From Desulfosoma sp. (GTDB lineage: Bacteria; Desulfobacterota; Syntrophobacteria; Syntrophobacterales; DSM-9756), in assembly GCA_037481875.1 (NCBI GenBank), contig JBBFKY010000008.1, positions 90,691-154,690 of the forward strand: 64,000 bases of DNA. The letters run 5' to 3'. Under the pieces are notes generated by a model. It was not told the origin of the DNA and searched no databases. It was given only the letters and a program-made list of their open reading frames with translations. Both the position numbers and the translations under genes were made by a program. This document shows, piece after piece, positions 19,324 through 27,875 of the stretch (the first letter of the stretch is position 1; every line of letters starts with the position of its first letter).

Positions 19324-21414
19324 TTATTGAACGCGCTTCACCGTCACGATGGTGTGGTCCAGTGCAGGGCTGCCGCCGATCATATCCGTCACGTTCTCCT
19401 GCAACATGGTGTCGGCAAGACCCCGATTGAAGCTTCGTGCCGCCAACCGCGCTTCGTGTCCAAACCCATGCAGCATAAAGACCGATTCCGGATGAATCAT
19501 GTCGGTCACATAAGCTCGAATCTGCCCGGATCCCACCTTGGAAGAAACCTCCACCCATTCGCCGTTGTTGATCCCCAAGCGTTGCGCTTCCTTGGTGTTT
19601 ATCCACAAGCGGTTTTCGGGGACCAGTTCGTGAAGATACGGGTTGTTCTGCGTGGAAACGTGAGTGTGCTGCGCACATCGTCCGACCATGAGGCGATAAT
19701 GGCCTTCTGGAGGCACCTGAACCGGCTCATAAGCGGGAAAAGACGGAAAACCGGCATTTTCCAATAAGGAAGACACCAGCTCGATTTTGCCGGATGGGGT
19801 CTTGAATTTGATTCCGTCTTCCCGATTCCATAAGATCTGCTTGTCCGTATAGGCCACAAACCCTTTCTTGTTAAAATCTTCCAGATAAAATCCCGTACCT
19901 TCCAACTGCCAGCGGACCAGGTCTTCCATGGTTTCGTAAGGAAAATATTGACCAAAACCGAGACGTTCCGCCAACTGCTTCAGGATGATCGCTCCAGGAC
20001 GCGTATCGTAACGAGGGCTCACCGCCTGCTGGCGCAGGAACATTTGGGGTTTGAGGCCGTTGGCCTGCTGAATGCAATCAAGCCGTTCCAGGTAGATGGA
20101 TTCAGGCAAAATGACATCGGAATACCAGGCGATGTCACTGTAATTGATATCGATGCTGACAACCAAGTCCAGTTTTTCCAGAGCCCTTTTGTTCTGGTTG
20201 AGGTCGGGAATGGACATGAGAGGGTCAAAACGGTAAGCGATGAGAGCCTTCAGAGGGTAAGGGTCCTCGTTGAGGATGGCCAGAGGAAGCCTTTGCCCCA
20301 CCCCATGGTCCTTGTCCGGCAAAGGAAAATCGGGGGTACCCACCTTGTCAAATCGAACCACGTCGACCTTGGGCAGGCCTTCCTGTTCCGTTAATTTTCG
20401 AGCGGGCTTGCCGCCCACTTCGCCTGGACCCTTTTTGAAAAACAGTCCGCCCTTAGCTTCCACGCTTCCCATCAGAACATTGAGAATCAAAATGGAGCGG
20501 CGCAGATAGATTTCATTGGGATGACTGGCGCCACGATAGCCGTAATGGAAGATGACCGAAGGCTTCTTTTTGGCCATCTCCCTCGCCAAAGTCACGATGC
20601 GATGCGCTTCGATTCCCGTTTCCTGTTCCGCCCATTCCGGCGTATACGGCTGCACAAAGTCCTGTAGCACGGCAAAACCGTCCACCCACCGTTGCACATA
20701 GCGGGTATCGTAAAGCTTTTCGTTGATGATGACATGCATTAAGGCATAATTCAAGGCAAGGTCTGTGCCCGGTCGAATCATGAAGTAATCATGGGCCTTG
20801 GTCGCCGTCACGGTCACTCGAGGGTCGATGTAGGTGATCTTCGCCCCGTTTTCCACAGCCTCCATTAAGTTGTTGACCGCTCGAACCTCCACGGCTTCAA
20901 AAAAGTTTCGACCGTAAAAGACGATGTGCTTGGTGTTCTTGTAGTCTGCACCCATCTGAGCGTCCGTGTAGCCGAAAAGGGATCGGCATGCGGTGTTCAC
21001 AGAGCCCTTGCAGATGGCATCATGGGTAAAATGATTGGGGGAACCGAGGGCCCTTAGGAAGGTCTTGCTAACATGGGTGGCAAGCTGCGTCCGTTCACCT
21101 AAAACAACACTTTGGGGGCCATGTTTCGCAACAATCTCTTTGAGCTTTTCGGCGACATAGCTCAGGGCCTCGTCCCAAGAGGCCTTTTTCCACTTCCCGC
21201 TGCCTCGAGGACCGGTGCGAATGAGGGGCGACTGAACCCGTTGGGTGTCATTTAAAAGGGCGATACCCGCCGCACCCCGTGGACACAAGCTGCCTTCCAT
21301 CCCCGGCACATGAGGATTCCCTTCGATCCATTTCACCTGACCGTTTTCCACAATCACCTGGATGGGGCAGCGAACCGAACACATAAAACAAAGACTGAAG
21401 ACTTCCTTTTTCAT
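19324..21414 (-). CDS. molybdopterin oxidoreductase catalytic subunit
   Basis: A 696-residue DMSO-reductase-family enzyme. The N-terminal cluster motif is C9-x2-C12-x3-C16-x27-C44. C135 in HDAICKGS is the likely molybdenum ligand by comparison with polysulfide/thiosulfate reductases and Cys-type formate dehydrogenases; this assignment is inference. The C-terminal molybdopterin dinucleotide-binding domain includes GRCAQHTHVSTQNNP. There is no twin-arginine signal, so the enzyme should be cytoplasmic, unlike typical PsrA/PhsA. AAGGAAAGGAAC precedes the ATG at 21414; an upstream ATG at 21453 would overlap the receiver gene. The substrate cannot be fixed from sequence: formate, a sulfur species or another compound is possible. 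Confidence 0.9.
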   Translation of the reverse strand: MKKEVFSLCFMCSVRCPIQVIVENGQVKWIEGNPHVPGMEGSLCPRGAAGIALLNDTQRVQSPLIRTGPRGSGKWKKASWDEALSYVAEKLKEIVAKHGPQSVVLGERTQLATHVSKTFLRALGSPNHFTHDAICKGSVNTACRSLFGYTDAQMGADYKNTKHIVFYGRNFFEAVEVRAVNNLMEAVENGAKITYIDPRVTVTATKAHDYFMIRPGTDLALNYALMHVIINEKLYDTRYVQRWVDGFAVLQDFVQPYTPEWAEQETGIEAHRIVTLAREMAKKKPSVIFHYGYRGASHPNEIYLRRSILILNVLMGSVEAKGGLFFKKGPGEVGGKPARKLTEQEGLPKVDVVRFDKVGTPDFPLPDKDHGVGQRLPLAILNEDPYPLKALIAYRFDPLMSIPDLNQNKRALEKLDLVVSIDINYSDIAWYSDVILPESIYLERLDCIQQANGLKPQMFLRQQAVSPRYDTRPGAIILKQLAERLGFGQYFPYETMEDLVRWQLEGTGFYLEDFNKKGFVAYTDKQILWNREDGIKFKTPSGKIELVSSLLENAGFPSFPAYEPVQVPPEGHYRLMVGRCAQHTHVSTQNNPYLHELVPENRLWINTKEAQRLGINNGEWVEVSSKVGSGQIRAYVTDMIHPESVFMLHGFGHEARLAARSFNRGLADTMLQENVTDMIGGSPALDHTIVTVKRVQ

Positions 21415-21449
21415 AAATGTTCCTTTCCTTTTCTGAACTTCCCTGAACT

Positions 21450-21824
21450 TCACGGAGTCGCGAATCGATTCTCTAAAACCTTTCTGACGCGATATTCCAG
21501 CTCGTCAAGCTCCACCGGCTTCACCAAATAATCTTCGGTCGCCAACCGCCTCGCCTCCTGAGCCGTTTCCGCAGAAGGAAAACCTGTAATGATCATCACA
21601 CGAACACGGGGTTTATGAGCCCGCAGAAACCGTAACACCGAAAGCCCATCGTCATCCTTGAGCTTGATGTCCAGTAAGGCCAGGTCCGGATCATGGTCCT
21701 CCAGCCATCGGCGCGCTGTGCTCGCATCACAAAACGTGTGCACTTCATGCCCCAGCCGAACCAAAACCCTCTGCATTAAGCGGCACGCATCCTTCTCATC
21801 ATCCAATACCATGATGAGGGCCAT
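21450..21824 (-). CDS. stand-alone response regulator receiver
   Basis: A 124-residue CheY-like single-domain receiver with no output domain. The acidic pair is in LDDEKDA near the N-terminus, the phospho-acceptor aspartate is in LALLDIKLKDDDG, T is in MIITGFP, and K is in YLVKPVEL. The ATG at 21824 has GGAG six bases upstream and is preferred over 21836. It is the first gene of the redox operon, 35 bases before the molybdopterin subunit, and may report a kinase signal to another protein. The kinase at 12.4-13.9 kb is a possible source, but that is not shown. Confidence 0.88.
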   Translation of the reverse strand: MALIMVLDDEKDACRLMQRVLVRLGHEVHTFCDASTARRWLEDHDPDLALLDIKLKDDDGLSVLRFLRAHKPRVRVMIITGFPSAETAQEARRLATEDYLVKPVELDELEYRVRKVLENRFATP

Positions 21825-21942
21825 AACAAACTCCATGAACCTTGTCCACCACCACGCGACGAGGGAATCTTGTGGACAGCCCTTGGAAGAAAGAGACTTT
21901 CGAGCTCATCACATCCCCACGAGGCGACATCGCGGTCTTGAT

Positions 21943-21960
21943 GGGCAAAGTCCATGCCAA
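21943..21960 (-). promoter_or_regulatory. sigma-54-like -24/-12 promoter for the redox operon
   Basis: On the minus strand the sequence reads TTGGCATGGACTTTGCCC. The GG and GC are 12 bases apart and it matches the sigma-54 consensus TGGCACG-N4-TTGC at nearly every position. It lies about 120 bases upstream of the receiver gene that opens the operon. Confidence 0.5.
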
Positions 21961-22409
21961 CGAGTAGCCCTTGGTGTTCAAGGAAAACTTCAGCGGCACA
22001 CGAGAAGAAAGGCTGGATACCTGCAATCTTTCTATAGCACTGCAATTTTTTTATTGCATTTTTGATGATGGATGGACCCGGCTTTCATGTTCGAAGTGCT
22101 TGGACAAGGCTGGTGGAGAGGTTTCGTCCACGGAAGCGGCGCTACGGATTCTCAAGGGCCAAGCTTCAAGGCATCCGTAACAAATGGGAGCCTGTGAAAA
22201 GGGAAGTTTTTAAGGGACATGGAGGCTGCCTCTGATTCAGGAGGTTCGCTTAGGCATGCCGGCATGGATGCCTGAGAGCTGGAAATAATCAGGCAGGAGA
22301 CGGTTCCGGAAAAGGATCTCTCCCTTGCGATTTCTGAGCGCGGGCGTTCCGCCTGGAGACAGAGCGGGCTGGTGGACAGCGCTCCGGGGGAATCCTCCAG
22401 TTCCGGGTT

Positions 22410-22440
22410 TGCAGGGGCGAGGCGACGCCTCACCCCTGCA
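22410..22440. repeat. palindromic intergenic repeat
   Basis: TGCAGGGG ... CCCCTGCA form the outer arms and GAGGC/GCCTC the inner arms, giving an almost perfect 31-base palindrome. It is related to the copies near 5.6, 10.2 and 18.7 kb. Confidence 0.6.
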
Positions 22441-22602
22441 GAATTTGATGGTATGAGATGCCTTGTATCGTGACAATATTGACCGCCTTTTGGCGTCAAG
22501 ACTCTGTATTCGCAGGGGCAGACCGATGTGTCAGTCCCAGAGAGAGCCTCTCGGTGCATGGGTGTTGAAGCACGCCAAGCTGCTTTTTCAAGAGAGGATT
22601 TT

Positions 22603-22626
22603 GGGTGGACACGTAGGTCCGCCCTA
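22603..22626. repeat. palindromic intergenic repeat
   Basis: GGGTGGAC and GTCCGCCC are inverted with one G-T mismatch, followed by TACGAGG. The right arm GGTCCGCCC matches the copies at 5711 and 10194. A weaker relative lies near 22728-22752. Confidence 0.5.
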
Positions 22627-22778
22627 CGAGGACTGGCTCTCGATGCTAAAACGTCCTACGACGCCGCTGGCCTTTGTGCGTGGGATAGATCCTGGAGGCA
22701 TAGCCGACTTGCGGCCTGGTGGTGCTGGGACGGACACGCGGAGCCGCCTCCACGATGAATGAACAGAGACTGAAGGCG

Positions 22779-22796
22779 TTGGCATGGATGATGCTT
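22779..22796 (+). promoter_or_regulatory. sigma-54-like -24/-12 promoter for the TauE/SafE gene
   Basis: TTGGCATGGATGATGCTT has GG at 22781-22782 and GC at 22793-22794, 12 bases apart. It lies about 100 bases upstream of the transporter ATG and closely resembles the minus-strand element at 21943-21960. Confidence 0.45.
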
Positions 22797-22894
22797 GTGT
22801 AGGGTGCGTTGTGGTGTGCCGGAGATGTGACCGCTGACGTCAAGCGGGTGTTCATTTCGGCGTCTGTATTAACTTTTTAAAGGAGGATGGTGCA

Positions 22895-24190
22895 ATGAGG
22901 AAAAAGTTTCGATGGTCTTTGGTATGGATGATTTTTATGGCGACACTTGCTGTGGCGGGAGTCACGGCGGAACCTGTGCTCAGCCAACAGCAGGACACGC
23001 AGGCTCAAGGAACGACGGCACCGGGGGCCCAGCCGCAAACTCCCGCAGCCCAAACCCAAACGGCTCCTGCTGCAGAAAAGCCGGCAAGTACTGAGGCTAA
23101 ACCTGTAGGAGACACCCTGGGACTTCCCGGAAAAATCGGTAAAGAAGTGGCTAAAGCGCCTCTGGGAAAAGAGCGGGGTCAGATTGACCCCACAGCACCT
23201 CGTGGTGCCTTCGGAATTCCTGGAGCCCCTAAAATTAATTACGTGGTTGCGATTTTGTGGTCCGTATGGGTCGGTTGGATTTTTTCAACGGTTGGGGCCT
23301 TCGGCGGGATTATGGCCGGTGTGGGTCATATGTCTGTTTTGGGTATTGGACCCTACGCCAAGACCTTTGCTAAGACGGCTCCGGGTCTCAATAAAGCTCT
23401 TACGGATAGTGTGCGCACATCCAACCAGTTCCTTGTGGGACTCTCTGCCCTGATCAGTACCATTAATTATTTAAAAGCACGCACCTTGGCCTGGCCTGTT
23501 GGTATCGTTCTGGCTTTGGGATCCATCGCCGGCGCAATTTTCATTCCCTGGCTCACAGGTGGTAAGGTCACTTTCAAGCAGTATCAGGGCTGGTTCGGCT
23601 TGTTCGTCTTCGTGGTCGGTGCCTTCCTCTTCTACGAAACCACACCTGCAGGTCAACAGAAGAAGAAAGCCGCCAAAGAGGCTGCCCAGGCTTTTTCAAA
23701 GGCCATGAAGGAAAAGAAGGACATGGCCCAACAGGGCATCCAGTTTAAATCCTTCTCCATCACGAAATCCACATTCAGCTTCTTTGGGACTGAATTCCAC
23801 TTCAATCCCATCGTCATCTTCTTGGGTGGCGTGGCGATCGCGGCCATCTCGTCCTTCCTTGGCGTGGGCGGCGGTTTCCTCTACGTCCCGTTCCTCACCT
23901 CGTTCACAGGCGCTCCTATGTACGTGGTGGCCGGCACATCGGCTATGGCGGTGCTCCTTAGCATGATCACCAGCATTGCCAGCTATATCACCGTGGCCAA
24001 GGCGGGTATGGACTGGACCCTGATCGGCTTGGAACTCATCGGCATCTTTGTGGGCTCTATGATCGGTCCACGCACACAAAAATATATTCCGGACATCTGG
24101 CTGAAGAGACTCTTTGTGTTGCTTGCTCTTTACGTAGGTCTTGGCTACTTTAGCCTCGGTTTCTTCGGCAAGGCCTGGGTGCCCATGTAG
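22895..24190 (+). CDS. TauE/SafE-family anion exporter with N-terminal extension
   Basis: A 431-residue membrane protein. Residues 1-28 look like a signal sequence (WMIFMATLAVAGVTAEP). A Gln/Ala/Pro-rich linker of about 40 residues follows. The two TauE/SafE halves begin near residue 115 (VGWIFSTVGAFGGIMAG) and near 310 (AAISSFLGVGGGFLYVPFL), each with the glycine-rich signature, and about eight helices in all. A charged cytosolic loop (KKKAAKEAAQAFSKAMKEKK) separates them. AAAGGAGG precedes the ATG. The family exports sulfite, sulfoacetate or related anions; in a sulfur-metabolising anaerobe a sulfur oxyanion is likely but not shown. It is transcribed divergently from the redox operon. Confidence 0.88.
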   Translation: MRKKFRWSLVWMIFMATLAVAGVTAEPVLSQQQDTQAQGTTAPGAQPQTPAAQTQTAPAAEKPASTEAKPVGDTLGLPGKIGKEVAKAPLGKERGQIDPTAPRGAFGIPGAPKINYVVAILWSVWVGWIFSTVGAFGGIMAGVGHMSVLGIGPYAKTFAKTAPGLNKALTDSVRTSNQFLVGLSALISTINYLKARTLAWPVGIVLALGSIAGAIFIPWLTGGKVTFKQYQGWFGLFVFVVGAFLFYETTPAGQQKKKAAKEAAQAFSKAMKEKKDMAQQGIQFKSFSITKSTFSFFGTEFHFNPIVIFLGGVAIAAISSFLGVGGGFLYVPFLTSFTGAPMYVVAGTSAMAVLLSMITSIASYITVAKAGMDWTLIGLELIGIFVGSMIGPRTQKYIPDIWLKRLFVLLALYVGLGYFSLGFFGKAWVPM

Positions 24191-24292
24191 ATCATGAAGC
24201 CTTACGGGAGCTGACACCTTTTTGGACAAAAAAGTGGCGTCCTTCGGTCATGCCCTTGTATGCACCGAAGGACACTTCAAGGAAAAGCACAA

Positions 24293-24823
24293 GTGGCTTT
24301 CTTCCAATGGGTCCACTCTTCTCAAGGTTCCTATGGAACTTATCTCGCTGAGGTCTTCCTCGTGGCGTTCTTGGCTACCTTGGCAGGAGAGACCACACTT
24401 GCCTTAGGGTATCGCATCAACCGCCGGTACCTCAAAAAACTTTCCGAGGATCTCGCCGAGTACCAAAAACTTTCCGATGAAGCCGAACGCATGGGCGATG
24501 AGACTTCCTATCAAGCTGTCAACAAAGTAGGGAACGAAGTCTGGGGAAAATTGTTCTTTTTCAAGGTCGCGCTCTCCGCGGCAGCCCTGTGGCCTGTTTT
24601 CTTCGGCTTGGCATGGCTTCAAGCCCGTTACCGCCACTTCGATCTTCCCATCCCCGGAACCTCCATCGGCCTCAACTATGTGGTGGTCTTTTTGATCGCC
24701 TATGTGGCGGCACGCCTTATGTTCTCACGTATTTCTCGAAAGCTGCCCTTTTTTCGAACCGTGCTTGGCATGGTGGATGCCGATGCGGCTCATTCGGACA
24801 CAGCCCCACGAATCCATCGGTAA
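24293..24823 (+). CDS. membrane protein of unknown function next to TauE/SafE
   Basis: About 176 residues. One hydrophobic helix lies near residues 18-35 (VFLVAFLATLAGETTLALG). A charged helical segment follows (residues 40-75, KKLSEDLAEYQKLSDEAERM), then helices near 82-105 and 122-140. The GTG start at 24293 is chosen because AAGGAAAAG lies upstream; an ATG at 24260 has no ribosome binding site. The family is not recognised. It probably shares the transporter message. Its last 34 bases overlap the end of the convergent acyl-CoA dehydrogenase gene. Confidence 0.65.
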   Translation: MAFFQWVHSSQGSYGTYLAEVFLVAFLATLAGETTLALGYRINRRYLKKLSEDLAEYQKLSDEAERMGDETSYQAVNKVGNEVWGKLFFFKVALSAAALWPVFFGLAWLQARYRHFDLPIPGTSIGLNYVVVFLIAYVAARLMFSRISRKLPFFRTVLGMVDADAAHSDTAPRIHR

Positions 24824-26451
24824 ATATTCGCCGTCAACCGTTCCTTTTTCGTGTTCCACAGCTTGAGGCAGCCCCTGCGCTGTTCTTTCATCTCCTCCAC
24901 CATGTAGGCCAAAAGGAGGCGATGTTCTTCCTGGAGAAGACCTCGATCCAAGTCCTTTTGCATGCGGGCCAGCATCGCCAAAATAGCAAAGGTATAAAGG
25001 CTCAGCGTGGTCAACCGCCGAAGAACGTATTCCTTGGTCGCCGTTTTTTTGCCGTAGAGTGCCGGAAGAATCCAAAGGGCATAGCGAAGAAATCGAGCAT
25101 TCCATTTCGCTTGCCGCGAGGCCCGTTTGAAGTCTTTATCCGTGAAAGGAAAAGTCCACTGCATGGGCCGTGTAAGCTCCTTCCACAAAAGGCGAACTTT
25201 GCCCCACAGACCTTTTGAAACCTCTCCCATTTCTTTGGCCATACGCCGAATGGCAAAAAGCGGAGGGTATATGGAATGAATTTCCGTGGTGCCTTCAAAA
25301 ATGGTGGTCACGCGAAAATCACGCAGCCTTTTTTCATAGGGCTGAGTGGTCAGGTACCCGGAGCCTCCCGCCGTTTGCAGCGCGTCATAAAGGACATCCC
25401 AGGCTCGCGTGGTCCCGAAAAGCTTCACATGGCTTGTTTCCATGGCCAAGTTGCGATGCGGGCTCGCTTCCAAAAAGGCGGCCGTCAAGGTGGTCATGGC
25501 CTCGCAGGCAAAAGCATGGGCGCGGGCTTTGACGATTTTTTCCTGGATGAGCTCGAAATTTTCGATAGGCACCTTGAATTGCGTGCGCGTGCGGGCACGG
25601 TGCACCATATCCTTCACGGATTGTTCCATAAGTCCCGTGGAGGCGGCTCCTAATCCCAAGCGACCGAAATTGAGAATGGTCATGGCGATTTTGAAACCAT
25701 CGCCGGGATTTCCCAAAAGGTTTTCTCGAGGCACCTTGACATTCGTGAAATGGATGGCCGCCGTGGAACTGGCCTTCAGGCCCATCTTGGGCATGTCCGC
25801 GCCGATCTTAACCCCGTCCCAGTGGGTTTCTACGATGAAAGCTCCCATGTGACCGGGATGTTCCGGATCAAGTTGAGCAAAGACGGTCAATCCTCCGGCG
25901 TAATTGGCGTTGGTAATGTAGGTTTTTCGACCGTTGAGGATGTAACACCCTTCCGATTCTGAAAAGACGGCCGTGGTTTCAATGTGTTTCGCATCGGATC
26001 CCACGTGGGGTTCGGTCAGGGCGTAGGAAAAGATCATGTCTCCGGAAGCGGCAGGCGGCAGGTATTTTTCTTTTTGAGCTTCGGTTCCGAAAAGCTGAAT
26101 GCCTTTGATACCAATGGAAAGATGCGCAATGGATACCAGCGCCACAGCCAAATCCCTTCGGGCCATCTCGCGAATGACTTCCAGGTATTCCCAGAGATTC
26201 AGACCAAGCCCTCCGTATTCCTCGGCCACGGAAAATCCAAAGAGCCCAGCCTGGGCCATCCGTTGAAGCATCTCATCGGGAACCCTTCCCAGATTTTCTA
26301 TTTCCTGGGCAGGAAATTCCTTGAGAATGTCCTCATAGGCCGATATCAGCGCTCGAACCCTTTCGGAGTCCACATGCACGGGAAACCTTTCGAAAATGGA
26401 GGCATCCAAAGCTCCTCGGTACGCCGCTTCCAAAAATCCAGCTTGCTCCAT
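24790..26451 (-). CDS. acyl-CoA dehydrogenase (VLCAD-like, C-terminally extended)
   Basis: A 553-residue flavoenzyme for the first step of fatty acyl-CoA beta-oxidation. The N-terminal helical domain is followed by the beta-domain with YALTEPHVGSDA and YILNGRKTYITNA. The C-terminal helical domain holds the FEGTTEIHSIY block with the catalytic-base glutamate. About 150 residues follow the usual end of the family, as in very-long-chain enzymes such as VLCAD and ACAD9, where that part aids membrane contact. The downstream convergent gene overlaps by 34 bases. The J-domain gene is 12 bases upstream on the same strand. No other beta-oxidation gene is nearby. Confidence 0.93.
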   Translation of the reverse strand: MEQAGFLEAAYRGALDASIFERFPVHVDSERVRALISAYEDILKEFPAQEIENLGRVPDEMLQRMAQAGLFGFSVAEEYGGLGLNLWEYLEVIREMARRDLAVALVSIAHLSIGIKGIQLFGTEAQKEKYLPPAASGDMIFSYALTEPHVGSDAKHIETTAVFSESEGCYILNGRKTYITNANYAGGLTVFAQLDPEHPGHMGAFIVETHWDGVKIGADMPKMGLKASSTAAIHFTNVKVPRENLLGNPGDGFKIAMTILNFGRLGLGAASTGLMEQSVKDMVHRARTRTQFKVPIENFELIQEKIVKARAHAFACEAMTTLTAAFLEASPHRNLAMETSHVKLFGTTRAWDVLYDALQTAGGSGYLTTQPYEKRLRDFRVTTIFEGTTEIHSIYPPLFAIRRMAKEMGEVSKGLWGKVRLLWKELTRPMQWTFPFTDKDFKRASRQAKWNARFLRYALWILPALYGKKTATKEYVLRRLTTLSLYTFAILAMLARMQKDLDRGLLQEEHRLLLAYMVEEMKEQRRGCLKLWNTKKERLTANIYRWIRGAVSE

Positions 26452-26463
26452 GTCCTTTCTCCC

Positions 26464-27699
26464 TCATTCACGGTCAGCCCTTGGCCCTTCCGAAAGGGCC
26501 TCCCTTTCGACGAAACGCAATCGGCCCTCGGGATCGTTCACCCATCCCACACGTCCGTTTCGAAAAAGCACATCGGAGAAATGGTAAAACCACACGTTAC
26601 CGCGAATACTTGTGGGAGTTCCCTGAACTGCCAAAACTTCATCGGCGGAAGAGCCGATGGTAAAAAAAGATGGAATTTTTCCTCCACTCTTGGCCAAATA
26701 TTCTTGGGAAGGCAACAGACGAACCTTGAGATTGCCAAATGCATTATCATAGGCTGCCACACGATCCTCCACAAAACGTACGGAACTGAACCCGTAATGC
26801 CACAAAGCCCCGCGAATCCCCGTGGGGGTTCCCTGAACGCGTAAGACCTCGTCCTTCGTGGAACCCAGCGTGAAGAAATCCATCGATTCCTTTCGGATCG
26901 AAGAGTCGGAAGGTTTCAAAAACACACGAAGTCTTCCATCGAAATTGTCATAGCCCACGACGCGTCCGTCTTGAAAACGCACTTCCGAAAGTCCATACGC
27001 CCAACGGCCGGCGTTTCGCCGATCCGGAGAACCCTGCACTCGAAGCACATCCCTTTCGGTGCTTCCAAGACCGAAAGTCTCGGCACGATCCAAAGGTGCC
27101 TTGGGCGAAACCTTTCCGGATTCGGAAGCATCCAGATCTTGTAAGGGAATGGTCAAAGAAGGAAGCCTCAAATCCTTACGCTGTGAGGGAACATCAAACG
27201 TCGCCGACTCCCTTGATTCTCCCGCAACAGAAGCGCCGGGTTTTTCGGGACCAATCTTTGAAAATTGAAATCGGTTTTTATGGCCCACGGCCCAAAAGAT
27301 CCATAAAACGGCCACCGCCAGTACGGCGACGGCTCCGATCCACTTTCCGGAAAAATCCAGGGAAAAATTTCGAAAAAAACCAAACCGCCTTGACTCTTGC
27401 TGTCTCGGTTCTGAAGGGGAGCCTTTCTCCGGCGCCCTTCGCCGTCTTTCCTTGAAAACCTCTTTGTCCCCAGACCCATTGGGCAAAGGGTGGTTCAGAA
27501 TTCGATGATAGGCTTCTTGAAGGTCCTTGAACTTTTCTTCAGCGCGAAGTCGAGCCCATTCAGGGGAATCGGCATAGAGGTCGGGATGCCATTTTTTGGC
27601 CAATTCCCGATAAGCACGTTTCACATCTTCGAACGAAGCTCCCGGCTCCAATCCTAACAATTGATAATCCTTAGGGGTGGCGTTGTTCGTCACCGACAT
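26464..27699 (-). CDS. membrane J-domain protein with three BamE-like repeats
   Basis: A 411-residue protein. Residues 10-70 are a DnaJ-type J domain with the HPD motif at 38-40. A basic linker follows, then one membrane helix at about 119-138 ([17 protein letters not shown]). The part beyond the helix has three repeats of about 53 residues, at 209-261, 276-328 and 346-397, each patterned F-x-L/I-G-S-T/S-x-x-E-V-L-x-V-Q-G-T/S-P followed by W-x-Y and R-V-x-x-Y-D-N. This recalls the SmpA/OmlA (BamE) motif G-x-x-x-x-x-V-x-x-x-L-G-x-P. With the J domain in the cytoplasm the repeats would be periplasmic. The start at 27699 gives MSVTNNATP; a start at 27744 is possible. DnaK recruitment at the membrane is inferred. 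Confidence 0.82.
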   Translation of the reverse strand: MSVTNNATPKDYQLLGLEPGASFEDVKRAYRELAKKWHPDLYADSPEWARLRAEEKFKDLQEAYHRILNHPLPNGSGDKEVFKERRRRAPEKGSPSEPRQQESRRFGFFRNFSLDFSGKWIGAVAVLAVAVLWIFWAVGHKNRFQFSKIGPEKPGASVAGESRESATFDVPSQRKDLRLPSLTIPLQDLDASESGKVSPKAPLDRAETFGLGSTERDVLRVQGSPDRRNAGRWAYGLSEVRFQDGRVVGYDNFDGRLRVFLKPSDSSIRKESMDFFTLGSTKDEVLRVQGTPTGIRGALWHYGFSSVRFVEDRVAAYDNAFGNLKVRLLPSQEYLAKSGGKIPSFFTIGSSADEVLAVQGTPTSIRGNVWFYHFSDVLFRNGRVGWVNDPEGRLRFVEREALSEGPRADRE

Positions 27700-27778
27700 A
27701 GGAACCCGTCCGATGATCAAAGATTTTTGCCTTCTTTGCAACAAAGCGTCAAAAGCATAGCTTTTCAGCTTTTTCGGT

Positions 27779-27806
27779 TCAAGACTTTGCGGCTTCTTTC
27801 CGATAA
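27779..27806 (+). promoter_or_regulatory. sigma-28 (FliA)-type promoter
   Basis: TCAAGACT (27779-27786), 12 bases, then TCCGATAA (27799-27806). The enteric consensus is TAAAGTTT-N11-GCCGATAA. The same 12-base spacer is seen at the fliD and fliC promoters in this window. It lies 70 bases upstream of the HDOD gene. Confidence 0.6.
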
Positions 27807-27875
27807 GGTAAGAGAAGATTCAGGAAGAGCGGAAAGATCTTTTTTGAGTTGAAAGATTTGACGGAGAGAAGATTC

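Larger units (their letters stand above)
21961..22778. other. gene-poor intergenic region with repeats
   Basis: No frame here has recognisable homology or a good ribosome binding site. The stretch carries at least three degenerate members of the palindromic repeat family and is bounded on both sides by outward-facing sigma-54-like elements. Confidence 0.6.

Noticed and set aside
18910-19767. 285-codon plus-strand frame
   Set aside because: It runs antisense across two good genes (4Fe-4S protein and molybdopterin subunit); histidine- and arginine-rich composition typical of shadow frames.
22152-22762. Two overlapping short frames (135 and 99 codons) in the gap before the TauE/SafE gene
   Set aside because: Both are built over the palindromic repeats, have no homology and lack ribosome binding sites.
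25984-26844. 286-codon plus-strand frame
   Set aside because: It is antisense to the acyl-CoA dehydrogenase and J-domain genes and crosses their boundary.
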